From positions 1 through 64,000 of the forward strand of contig CAJOHE010000010.1 of the NCBI GenBank assembly GCA_905234495.1: 64,000 nt of DNA, read 5' to 3'. Below, piece after piece: positions 18,006-25,598 of this stretch; position 1 is the stretch's first letter, and each line of letters begins with the position of its first letter. The notes beneath the pieces are model-generated. The model searched no databases and was not told where the DNA came from. It was given only the letters and a program-made list of their open reading frames with translations. Origin of the DNA: an uncultured Eubacterium sp. (GTDB lineage Bacteria; Bacillota; Clostridia; Oscillospirales; Acutalibacteraceae). Position numbers and translations under genes: made by a program.

Positions 18006-18733
18006 TTACTGCAGGACTTCGAAGATATGAAGAGATAAACAAGGAAGTCAATCAGGTGCTTGCTTCAAAAAGCAAAGCCGTTATCAAGGACGTAAACGGT
18101 CAGCGATACATCGGCTGCGCGCTTGACAGCGGCAAGACCGTTGAGATTTACGGCACGGCGGGCAACGACCTCGCCTGCTACCTCAACGGCGGAAAGGTAA
18201 TTCTTTATGGCAACGGTCAGGACGCGGTCGGCAACACAATGGGCGGCGGCGAAATCATCATACACGGCCACACGGGCGACGCGCTCGGCTACGGTATGCG
18301 CGACGGACAGATTTATATCCGCGACAACGTTTCCTGCCGCGGCGGAATCCATATGAAGGAATTCCGTTCAATGAAGCCCGTCCTCGTTATCGGCGAAAAC
18401 GCGGGCTCGTTCCTCGGCGAATATATGGCGGGCGGCACCATCGTTCTGCTTGGGCTGCACCTCAAAAGGGGCGACAAGCTTTTCGGCACTCACTGCGCCT
18501 CGGGTATGCACGGCGGCAAAATCTTTGTCCGCGGCAATTTCCCGAAGGAAAACCTTTCGCCGAACATCAAGGTTGCAAACCTTTCCGACGAGGATGAAAA
18601 GGAGCTTGCGGGATATGTGAAGAATTACTGCAAATTCTTCGGCGAGGACTTTGACGCGGTTATGTCAAAGCCCTTCAGAAAGCTTGTTCCGGCGACCTCA
18701 AGACCATATGCAAATCTCTATACACCAAATTAA
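18002..18733 (+). CDS. Split glutamate synthase: GXGXG domain subunit (GltB3-like)
   Basis: This 243-residue protein is the stand-alone beta-helical C-terminal domain of the glutamate synthase large subunit, which links the amidotransferase and FMN domains. The GXGXG pattern is visible in GNGQDAVGNTMGGGEIIIHG and GHTGDALGYGMRDGQIYI. The start overlaps the flavoprotein stop by four bases (ATGA), indicating coupled translation. Unlike fused bacterial GltB, the domain is placed after the electron-transfer genes. Confidence 0.93.
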   Translation: MITAGLRRYEEINKEVNQVLASKSKAVIKDVNGQRYIGCALDSGKTVEIYGTAGNDLACYLNGGKVILYGNGQDAVGNTMGGGEIIIHGHTGDALGYGMRDGQIYIRDNVSCRGGIHMKEFRSMKPVLVIGENAGSFLGEYMAGGTIVLLGLHLKRGDKLFGTHCASGMHGGKIFVRGNFPKENLSPNIKVANLSDEDEKELAGYVKNYCKFFGEDFDAVMSKPFRKLVPATSRPYANLYTPN

Positions 18734-18738
18734 AACAA

Positions 18739-18758
18739 GGGGGGACGTTTGTCCCCCC
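18739..18758 (+). promoter_or_regulatory. Intergenic hairpin between gltB3 and purF
   Basis: Perfect arms GGGGGGAC/GTCCCCCC with a GTTT loop, not followed by T residues, 13 bases before the purF start. It probably affects mRNA stability or purF translation rather than ending transcription. Confidence 0.45.
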
Positions 18759-18771
18759 ACAGGTATTTATT

Positions 18772-20223
18772 ATGTTCAATTCACTTCACGAAGAATGCGG
18801 CGTGTTCGGCATTTTTGAAAACAAAACAACCTACGTTTCGCAGACGGTTTACCTTGCCCTTTATGCCCTTCAGCACAGGGGGCAGGAAGCGTGCGGCATC
18901 GCCGTAAACGACGACGGCGTGTTCAGCCACTACAAGGGCGGCGGACTTGTGCCCGACGTTTTTTCCCACAAGAGGCTTCATAGCCTCGGCAAGGGCAATA
19001 TGGCAATCGGCCACGTGCGCTATTCCACCACGGGCGGCAAGGATATGGGCAATATTCAGCCCCTCGTTATCCGCCATATAAAGGGAAATCTCGCGCTCTG
19101 CCACAACGGAAATCTCGTCAATGCCGACGAAATCCGAAAGGGCTTTGAGCTTTCGGGCGGCATCTTTCACGGCACCTCGGACACCGAGGCGATTGCCTAT
19201 TCAATCGTTTCAAACCGCCTGAAATGCAAAACGACCGAAGAGGCTGTTGAAAAGACAATGGGCGTTATCAAGGGCGCTTATTCCTGCATCGTGATGACGG
19301 CGACCAAGATGATTGCCTTCCGCGACCCGAACGGCTTCCGTCCGCTCTGCATAGGCAAAACCGCCGACGGCGCTATATGCGTCAGCAGCGAATCCTGCGC
19401 GCTTGATACGATAGGCGCTGAGTTTGTGCGCGACGTTCAGCCCGGTGAAATCGTGGTGATTTCAAACGAGGGCGTTCAGTCGATAAAAACGCACTGCGCG
19501 GAAAAATCGAGCATATGCGTATTTGAGTACATATACTTTGCGCGCCCCGATTCAGTTATTGACGGCGCATCGGTTCAGCACGCGCGAATGAGGGCGGGCA
19601 GGTTTCTTGCAAAGGAACACCCCGTGGAAGCGGACATAGTCATCGGCGTTCCCGACTCGGGGCTCGACGCGGCGCTCGGCTATTCTCAGGAAAGCGGAAT
19701 CCCCTACGGCATCGGCTTTATAAAAAACAGATATATCGGCAGAAGCTTCATTCAGCCCTCGCAGGAACAGCGCGAGGACGCGGTTAAGATTAAGCTCAAC
19801 ACAATAAAGGAAAACATCGCGGGCAAGCGCGTTATTATGATTGACGATTCCATAGTCCGCGGCACGACCTGCGCAAGAATTGTAAGGCTTCTGCGCGAGG
19901 CGGGGGCGAAAGAGGTTCATATGCGTGTGTCCGCACCGCCGTTCAGGCACCCCTGCTATTTCGGAACGGATATCGACAGCAGCGATTACCTGATTGCCTG
20001 CCGCCACAACACGGTTGAGGAAATCGCAAACGTAATCGGCGTCGACAGCCTCGGCTATCTTTCGGTTGAAGCGACGCATAAAATCGCAGAGGGCGCAAAG
20101 GTTAAATTCTGCGACGGCTGCTTTACGGGCACCTACCCGCTTCCCGTCCCCGAGCAAACGTCAAAAAACAAATTCGACCAGAAGCTCGGCAACTTCGCCG
20201 ACTACTACCAAACCCTTGACTGA
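18772..20223 (+). CDS. purF: Amidophosphoribosyltransferase
   Basis: This 483-residue cytosolic enzyme makes 5-phosphoribosylamine from PRPP and glutamine, the first step of purine synthesis. An eight-residue leader precedes the nucleophile Cys9 (HEECGVFGIF). The PRPP-binding loop is VIMIDDSIVRGTT at about 354-366. Cys249, Cys395, Cys447 and Cys450 (CDGC) match the four ligands of the structural, oxygen-sensitive 4Fe-4S cluster in the Bacillus-type enzyme. The ribosome-binding site is weak (ACAGG) and lies just after a hairpin. No other purine genes are present; its partner here is the glutamine supply operon. Confidence 0.95.
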   Translation: MFNSLHEECGVFGIFENKTTYVSQTVYLALYALQHRGQEACGIAVNDDGVFSHYKGGGLVPDVFSHKRLHSLGKGNMAIGHVRYSTTGGKDMGNIQPLVIRHIKGNLALCHNGNLVNADEIRKGFELSGGIFHGTSDTEAIAYSIVSNRLKCKTTEEAVEKTMGVIKGAYSCIVMTATKMIAFRDPNGFRPLCIGKTADGAICVSSESCALDTIGAEFVRDVQPGEIVVISNEGVQSIKTHCAEKSSICVFEYIYFARPDSVIDGASVQHARMRAGRFLAKEHPVEADIVIGVPDSGLDAALGYSQESGIPYGIGFIKNRYIGRSFIQPSQEQREDAVKIKLNTIKENIAGKRVIMIDDSIVRGTTCARIVRLLREAGAKEVHMRVSAPPFRHPCYFGTDIDSSDYLIACRHNTVEEIANVIGVDSLGYLSVEATHKIAEGAKVKFCDGCFTGTYPLPVPEQTSKNKFDQKLGNFADYYQTLD

Positions 20224-20248
20224 ATAACGTACCCTTAACTACAACCAG

Positions 20249-20375
20249 AGGTCATCGGTTCGAGTCCGATTACCAGCTCCAAAAAAAGCGAATCAGATAT
20301 ATCTGCTTCGCTTTTTTTAGATATTATTAGGTTCGAACCGATGACGGGGCCCCTGCAAAGCCTGTGGCTTTGTGG
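20249..20375 (+). repeat. tRNA-Thr 3'-fragment element, copy 2
   Basis: Bases 20249-20281 are the T-arm and acceptor 3' strand of the same tRNA, ending in CCA, with no anticodon arm and no 5' half. They are followed by a different terminator (20281-20318), and then by the inverted TCGAACCGATGAC plus GGGGCCCC block and a GCAAAGCCTGTGGCTTTG hairpin. The flanking parts match copy 1 at 8162-8299 while the terminator in the middle differs, so each copy has its own bidirectional stop. Confidence 0.75.
20281..20318. terminator. Bidirectional terminator after purF, inside repeat copy 2
   Basis: AAAAAAAGCGAA pairs with TTCGCTTTTTTT around an inner CAGATATATCTG palindrome, with one mismatch between the two stems. 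It closes the nitrogen block. Confidence 0.85.
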
Positions 20376-20392
20376 GTATTATGTTTGGAGTG

Positions 20393-20421
20393 TTGAATAA
20401 AGTCTGTATTTGTGGTAAAAT
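20393..20421 (+). promoter_or_regulatory. Sigma-A-type promoter
   Basis: TTGAAT (20393-20398), a 17-base spacer and TAAAAT (20416-20421), placed 70 bases before the acyltransferase-like gene. Confidence 0.65.
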
Positions 20422-20490
20422 GATTTTGTAATAATTCAGACTTCGGTATATGGCAGAGGTTTATTAAACACATAAAAGAGGAGTAGCCGA

Positions 20491-21768
20491 ATGAAACAGG
20501 ATCCCGGCAGTTATCTGCTTTATGAGGCAGGCAAATTCATTACATATAATTTCCGCATTAAAATCGTTATGCGTGAAACGGTGAATGCAAAGGCGCTTGA
20601 AACAGCGGCTCAGACGGCGTTTGCGCGTTTTCCGTATATGGCAAAAAGGATTAACGTTCTGCCAAACGGCGAGATTGAGTTTACGGATAATCCGTTGCCG
20701 ATAACGGTTAAAAAGTGCGACGGTAAGCACGTCCGCTTCGCAACGGAAGACGTAAACTACCATCTTTTCAGCATCGAATACGACGGAAAAGATATTTATT
20801 TTAACGTCTATCACGGAATCTGCGGGGCGTGCGGCGCTATGTTCTGGGTAAAAAGCACGCTGTGGCATTATATTAAGGAAGCCTATGGAATTGAGGTTGA
20901 AAGAGGGAATATTAAAACCGCCGGCACTCAGCCTGCCGAAGGCGAAACGGATTACCCCGACCGGGCTTCGCTCACAGATGAAAAACCGCTCGGCAACATA
21001 AAAACGGACAGCGTGTATATCCCCGCGGCGGATTACCTGAAACAGCTCGTTTCCATGCCGTTCAGAGAGGCTAAATACTACGAGCTCGAGCTTGAAGCAA
21101 AGGACTTTATGAAATACGCCCGCAGCAACGACGGAAGTCCTAATTCCATTCTTTCCGCCCTTATGTTCCGCGCAGTCTGCAAGGTCGTTTCACCGAAGGT
21201 TGCAAAGGCAATCCGCGGCAACATCGTTTGCAATTACCGTGCGGACGTCGGCTGTCCCGAGACCTATTACGATTTGGTGCGTATGATTTCCGTGTTTTAT
21301 CCGCGTTATCTTGAAGACAAGGAAATTGAATATCTCAGCACCGTCACGCGCAGTATGATGTACATTCAGATGCAGCCTGAATTCAGCGCGCAGACAATGA
21401 AGGAAATATTTGAATTAATGGATAACGTTGACGCGAAAAAAGGATTGCTTAGTAAAAAGCTCTACACTCTCACTCACAGCCAGCACACCAAGCCGCCGTT
21501 CGGCACCTTTATGGTAAGCTACGTCGGAAGGGATGAATGGTACGGGCTTGAGGAATACATAGAGCGCGTGCACTCTGTTACGGACGGGCATCTTCTGCTC
21601 GAGGTAAATTCTCTGCGCGATAAGTTCTACCTTTCCTTTATGGAACTCAACGGCAAACACAAGTTTTACGACGCCTTTTGCGAGGCGATGAGAGAGGAAA
21701 ACATTCACTTTAAGGAACTCGGATGTTATGAGCGCAATCTTCCGTACACCGTACTTCCGAAAAAGTGA
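20491..21768 (+). CDS. Condensation/alcohol acetyltransferase-like protein
   Basis: A 425-residue cytosolic protein with a GAGGAG site well placed before the ATG. Its start (a beta hairpin, then KALETAAQTAFARFPYMAKR), the YHLFSIEYDG strand and the later TYYDLVRMISVF region match the two-lobed fold of NRPS condensation domains, BAHD enzymes and alcohol acetyltransferases. At the active-site position, where HHxxxDG is expected, it reads NVYHGICGACGA (His at about 108), so one His and the Asp are replaced. It may be an altered acyltransferase or a non-catalytic binder. The substrate is unknown and the gene stands alone with its own promoter. Confidence 0.55.
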   Translation: MKQDPGSYLLYEAGKFITYNFRIKIVMRETVNAKALETAAQTAFARFPYMAKRINVLPNGEIEFTDNPLPITVKKCDGKHVRFATEDVNYHLFSIEYDGKDIYFNVYHGICGACGAMFWVKSTLWHYIKEAYGIEVERGNIKTAGTQPAEGETDYPDRASLTDEKPLGNIKTDSVYIPAADYLKQLVSMPFREAKYYELELEAKDFMKYARSNDGSPNSILSALMFRAVCKVVSPKVAKAIRGNIVCNYRADVGCPETYYDLVRMISVFYPRYLEDKEIEYLSTVTRSMMYIQMQPEFSAQTMKEIFELMDNVDAKKGLLSKKLYTLTHSQHTKPPFGTFMVSYVGRDEWYGLEEYIERVHSVTDGHLLLEVNSLRDKFYLSFMELNGKHKFYDAFCEAMREENIHFKELGCYERNLPYTVLPKK

Positions 21769-21791
21769 ATCAGGCTTTCACTTTTTGACTG

Positions 21792-21820
21792 ATGACAAAC
21801 GGTGACTGTTGTAGTATAAT
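21792..21820 (+). promoter_or_regulatory. Promoter of the nucleoside phosphorylase-like gene
   Basis: ATGACA (21792-21797), a 17-base spacer and a consensus TATAAT (21815-21820), 40 bases before the start codon. Confidence 0.65.
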
Positions 21821-21859
21821 GTATTTATACGGCGAAAAAAGAAAACTTTGAGGACAACT

Positions 21860-22630
21860 ATGGAAAACGATTATCAGTGTACAGCCTTTATTATTACTGC
21901 GGTTTTGGTGGAAACGGAAAGCATCAGAAAGCTTTATCCTTCCTGGAAGCGGGTTAATAACAGCGGAGATAATCAGGCTTACTACGAAACCTTTTTTGAA
22001 AAAGACGGAGAGCGCTACAGAATTGTTACTGCGCAGCAATCCGTTATGGGAATGACTGCGGCAACCGTGTTGACAATGAAGGCTATAGAGGCTTTTAAGC
22101 CGAAATACGTTGTTATGAGCGGTATCGCCGCAGGAACGGGGGACGATGCGAAACAGATTTACGGCGACGTTATTGTGCCCGATGTAATCTGGGACTATTC
22201 AACCGGAAAATTTGTCGGCCCCGATGAAACGGAAATCCGTTTTGGCGACCTGGGATTTCTGCCAAGACCGCGTTCGGTATATATTGACGAGGGTGTAATT
22301 GAACTTGTTAAAAGCACGATGGGCAGGGAGGATAACGAATTCCATGTGCATATAGGTCCGCTTGCCTGCGGAAGTTCAGTGGTGGCAAATCGTGCTGTTG
22401 TTGAAAAACAGGTGCTTTCACTTTTTCCGAAAACGGTTGGGCTTGATATGGAGTCTTACAGCGTTGCGTTTACCTGTCAAAACTGTAAAGCGCCGCGACC
22501 GACTCCGATATTAATAAAAAGTATTTGTGACTTTGCCGACAGTGAAAAAACCGACCAATATCAGAAATTTGCAGCATATACAAGCGCAGGATATACAAAG
22601 TATCTTCTTGAAAATATTTTGCCGCTTTAA
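21860..22630 (+). CDS. Nucleoside phosphorylase / MTA-SAH nucleosidase-superfamily protein
   Basis: A 256-residue protein of the PNP/UDP phosphorylase superfamily. Family marks are VMSGIAAGTGDD, the YGDVIVPDVIWDYSTGKF region, GPLACGSSVVAN, the ribose-binding VGLDMESYSV (usually DMEAAAV) and IKSICDFAD. Such enzymes split the N-glycosidic bond of nucleosides. The divergence at DMESY and its stand-alone position resemble nucleosidase domains found in signalling or stress proteins more than the purine-salvage enzymes. ATG 21860 is supported by GAGGA at 21850-21854; a TTG further upstream is less likely. Confidence 0.72.
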   Translation: MENDYQCTAFIITAVLVETESIRKLYPSWKRVNNSGDNQAYYETFFEKDGERYRIVTAQQSVMGMTAATVLTMKAIEAFKPKYVVMSGIAAGTGDDAKQIYGDVIVPDVIWDYSTGKFVGPDETEIRFGDLGFLPRPRSVYIDEGVIELVKSTMGREDNEFHVHIGPLACGSSVVANRAVVEKQVLSLFPKTVGLDMESYSVAFTCQNCKAPRPTPILIKSICDFADSEKTDQYQKFAAYTSAGYTKYLLENILPL

Positions 22631-22679
22631 GAATAATCGAATACTCAAAAGACTGTGATTTAAAAACGGAGGAAAAACC

Positions 22680-23789
22680 ATGGAAAACGAAAAGAAAAAC
22701 ATCTGGAAGCCTATAGCAATAGTTTCTCTGTGCCTGCTTTTAATCGTCAGCACCTGCTACGGTTTCGGTGTCGGCTACAAGGATAGCGGCTCTTCCGAAA
22801 GCTCGCAGACGCAGGAAAACAGCGCCGACGTGCTCAGCCTGTGGAACGATGACGCAGCGGCTAAAAAGGAACTGACGGAATATATTGAAGCCGTAACAAC
22901 GGAGGGCTCGGCAGATTTTATTCCCGTGGAAAACAGAATAGCGGTCTTTGACCTTGACGGCACGCTTGCGTGTGAAACCGACCCCGTGTATTTTGACCAC
23001 TGTATTCTGAAATACCGTGTGCTCGACGACCCCGAATATAAGGACAAAGCCTCTGACTTTGAAAAGGAAGTTGCAGATGATATCGTTAAGTGGATTGAGA
23101 CGGGCGAATCCCCCGATGACCTTATGGTGCGTCACGGACAGGCGGTTGCTTCTGCGTTCTCAGGCTTAACTCCCGAGGAGTTTGTAAGCTACGTTTCCGA
23201 TTTTGCAAATACTCCTGCAAACGGTTACAACAATATGACCAAGGCAGAAGCGTTCTATAAGCCGATGCTCGAGGTTATCGATTTGCTTGAACAAAATGAT
23301 TTTACGGTTTACGTTGTCAGCGGAACCGACAGATTTATCGTAAGAGGCCTTGTTGCCGCTTCACCGCTCGACCTGCCCGCAAATCAGATTATCGGCTCGG
23401 ATGAGAGTATGGTGGCACCCGATCAGGGCAATACCGACGGACTTGATTATGTTTTCGACGACAACGATCAGCTTGTTATGGGCGGCGAGTTCCTCGTTAA
23501 AAACCTTGATATGAATAAAGTTACCGTTATTCAGCAGGAAATCGGCGTTCAGCCCGTTCTTGCATTCGGCAACAGCGGCAGCGATTTCAGTATGGCGCAG
23601 TACGCGCTCAACGACAATCCGTATAAAGCTAAGGCATTTATGCTCTGTTGCGACGATACCGAGCGTGAAAACGGCAACCTCGAAAAGGCTGAGAAAATGG
23701 TTAAGTCCTGCGAGGAAAACGGTTACACAGCTATCTCTATGAAAAACGACTGGAAAACCATCTACGGCGAAAACGTCACCAGAAAATAA
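22680..23789 (+). CDS. Membrane-anchored HAD-family phosphatase
   Basis: A 369-residue protein with an N-terminal membrane helix at about residues 9-30, then a Ser/Gln-rich linker and an extracytoplasmic HAD domain. Catalytic motifs: FDLDGTL (Asp91 nucleophile and Asp93), VVSGTD for motif II, and FGNSGSDFSMAQ for the acidic motif IV. These point to hydrolysis of phosphate esters outside the cell, like PhoE- or SerB-type secreted phosphatases. The Cys in STCYGF lies inside the hydrophobic helix and does not form a clear lipobox. GGAGG stands correctly before the ATG. It follows the nucleosidase-like gene by 49 bases, with no terminator between them, so the two may be co-transcribed. Confidence 0.8.
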   Translation: MENEKKNIWKPIAIVSLCLLLIVSTCYGFGVGYKDSGSSESSQTQENSADVLSLWNDDAAAKKELTEYIEAVTTEGSADFIPVENRIAVFDLDGTLACETDPVYFDHCILKYRVLDDPEYKDKASDFEKEVADDIVKWIETGESPDDLMVRHGQAVASAFSGLTPEEFVSYVSDFANTPANGYNNMTKAEAFYKPMLEVIDLLEQNDFTVYVVSGTDRFIVRGLVAASPLDLPANQIIGSDESMVAPDQGNTDGLDYVFDDNDQLVMGGEFLVKNLDMNKVTVIQQEIGVQPVLAFGNSGSDFSMAQYALNDNPYKAKAFMLCCDDTERENGNLEKAEKMVKSCEENGYTAISMKNDWKTIYGENVTRK

Positions 23790-23821
23790 TCGGTATGTTT
23801 CAGTAGTATAAATAATTAATG

Positions 23822-23853
23822 AAAAAAGCGAAGCAGATTTTTGCTTCGCTTTT
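23822..23853. terminator. Bidirectional terminator between convergent genes
   Basis: AAAAGCGAAGCA/TGCTTCGCTTTT arms with a six-base loop, A-rich on one side and T-rich on the other, between the HAD phosphatase gene (plus) and the GH2 gene (minus). Confidence 0.85.
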
Positions 23854-23861
23854 ATTTAGTA

Positions 23862-25598
23862 TTATGATTCTATTGCCGCGGGGGCTGAGTTGGCGGCTTT
23901 TATTTTTTCGTAGATTTCGTTGTCAAACTTTTTCTTCCTGTCGTAGGTGTAAAGCCCGTTCTGTTCCTGCTCGATGTCGTAAAGCTGCGTGTAGCAGAAA
24001 CCGAAAAACTTTCTGTTTTGCAGAATTGCGTCGGTCAGACCGACGTATCTTTCGGCAAATTCATCGGGCGTTTTTACGTCCTCGCCGTAGCCCCACGACT
24101 TCACCTTGCTGTCCGCTTCCCACTTGATGCCGCCGTACTCGCTGATGAAAACAGGCTCGCCGCGATAGGTCTGCCTGCCGGGATTATCGCTGAGCACGTG
24201 CTCGTAGAGATAATTCTCGCTCACAAATCGGTCGTAGCTCTCTTTGAATTCATCAACCTTGTAGCGGTAGTCGTGAAGGTCGTATATGTCGGTTTTAACG
24301 TGGAAATTTCCGCTCGTATCAATGCAGGGACGCGTGCTGTCAACAGCCTTTGTGTAGTCGTAAACAGTTGAGAGAAGGGCGTCATTCTGCCTTCTGCCCT
24401 TGTAATCCCACGTCTCGTTAAACGGACACCAGCCGATAATCGACGGATGATTGAAATCCCTTAAAACCGCCTCGCCCCATTCCGCAAGGAAAACGGCAAG
24501 AGCCTCGGGTGACGAGTAGTCAAGCCCCCAGTTCGGATATTCGCCCCAGACGAGATATCCCGCCCTGTCCGCAAAGTAGAGAAAACGCGGGTCAAAAACC
24601 TTCTGATGAAGCCTTGCACCGTTAAAGCCGAGCGCGGTCGAAAGCTCAATATCGCGTTTCAGCTCCTCATCGTCGCGCGCGGTGTAGATGCCTTTACGGT
24701 AAAATCCCTGGTCAAGCACAAGGCGCTGAAAAACGCTCTTTTCGTTGATGAGAAATCTCATTCCGTCAAGGCGTACGTTTCTCAGACCGAAGTAGCTCAG
24801 AATCCTGTCGTTGCCGAAGGTGAGCTGTACGTCGTAAAGCCTTCCGTTTCCGACTTCCCAGAGATGAACCTCGTCAAGCTTTATCTCAAAGACCGCGTTT
24901 CCCGCCGCGGCTTTTCTTTCGCCAAAGCCCACCTTTTTGCCGCCGTAATACACGGTGCAGGCGAGGTCCGCCTTGCCGACAAGCTCAGCCGAAACGGTAA
25001 CCGCCCCTCTTATGTCGGGATAAAACCTGAAATTCTTTATGTGTTCTTCGGGAACGTATTCAAGCCAAACGCTCTGCCATATTCCCGTAGTCCTCGTGTA
25101 GTCGCAGCCGTGGCTTTTCAGCTTTTCGCTCTGCTTGCCGCGGGGGACGTAGGGGCTTTTTACGTCGTCTTCACAGAAAATGAAAATCTCATTCTCGCCG
25201 TCCGTAACAAGCTCAGTTATGTCAAACGAAAACGACGTGTAGCCGCCGCGGTGCCTTCCGGCAGGCTTGCCGTTAATCAGCACCGTTGTCAGATAATCCG
25301 CCGCGCCGATGTGCAGAAACACTCTTTTTTCATCGCGGCTGATATTCACTTTTTTGCGGTACCAGACCTCTTCAACAAAGCCCGTGTAGCCGATGCCCGA
25401 TAGCTCGCTTTCAATGCAGAAGGGGACGTTGATTATATGAGGATAAAGCCCCTGCTGCCTCACGTTCAGAGCTTTTTTGTAATCGCCTGAAAAGCGAAAG
25501 CCCCTGCCGCGCTTTTTGTATCCGAAATCCCATTCGCCGCAGAGAAGCTCAAAGCCCTCTCTTTCAGACTGTGGGTTCGGGTGTTGTGTTATCTTCAT
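23862..25598 (-). CDS. Glycoside hydrolase family 2 enzyme
   Basis: A 578-residue cytosolic glycosidase with the GH2 layout: jelly-roll sugar-binding domain (about 1-180, with WYRKKVNI and GGYTSFSFDIT), immunoglobulin-like domain (about 185-275) and TIM barrel (about 280-570). The acid/base is Glu395 in WCPFNE and the nucleophile is probably Glu487 in FISEYGGI. The family covers beta-galactosidase, beta-glucuronidase and beta-mannosidase; the sequence alone does not fix the sugar. There is no signal peptide, so the substrate must be imported. The start lies inside the 3' end of the upstream transporter gene (35-base overlap), which makes that transporter the obvious partner. Confidence 0.9.
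   Translation of the reverse strand: MKITQHPNPQSEREGFELLCGEWDFGYKKRGRGFRFSGDYKKALNVRQQGLYPHIINVPFCIESELSGIGYTGFVEEVWYRKKVNISRDEKRVFLHIGAADYLTTVLINGKPAGRHRGGYTSFSFDITELVTDGENEIFIFCEDDVKSPYVPRGKQSEKLKSHGCDYTRTTGIWQSVWLEYVPEEHIKNFRFYPDIRGAVTVSAELVGKADLACTVYYGGKKVGFGERKAAAGNAVFEIKLDEVHLWEVGNGRLYDVQLTFGNDRILSYFGLRNVRLDGMRFLINEKSVFQRLVLDQGFYRKGIYTARDDEELKRDIELSTALGFNGARLHQKVFDPRFLYFADRAGYLVWGEYPNWGLDYSSPEALAVFLAEWGEAVLRDFNHPSIIGWCPFNETWDYKGRRQNDALLSTVYDYTKAVDSTRPCIDTSGNFHVKTDIYDLHDYRYKVDEFKESYDRFVSENYLYEHVLSDNPGRQTYRGEPVFISEYGGIKWEADSKVKSWGYGEDVKTPDEFAERYVGLTDAILQNRKFFGFCYTQLYDIEQEQNGLYTYDRKKKFDNEIYEKIKAANSAPAAIES

Noticed and set aside
8162..20375. Integrative element flanked by attachment sites at tRNA-Thr
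   Set aside because: The enclosed genes are core nitrogen metabolism, and there is no integrase, recombinase or relaxase. The copies are kept as a repeat only.
24606..25403. 265-codon plus-strand frame opposite the GH2 gene
   Set aside because: It is a shadow frame with no family motif, and the catalytic residues of GH2 are on the minus strand.
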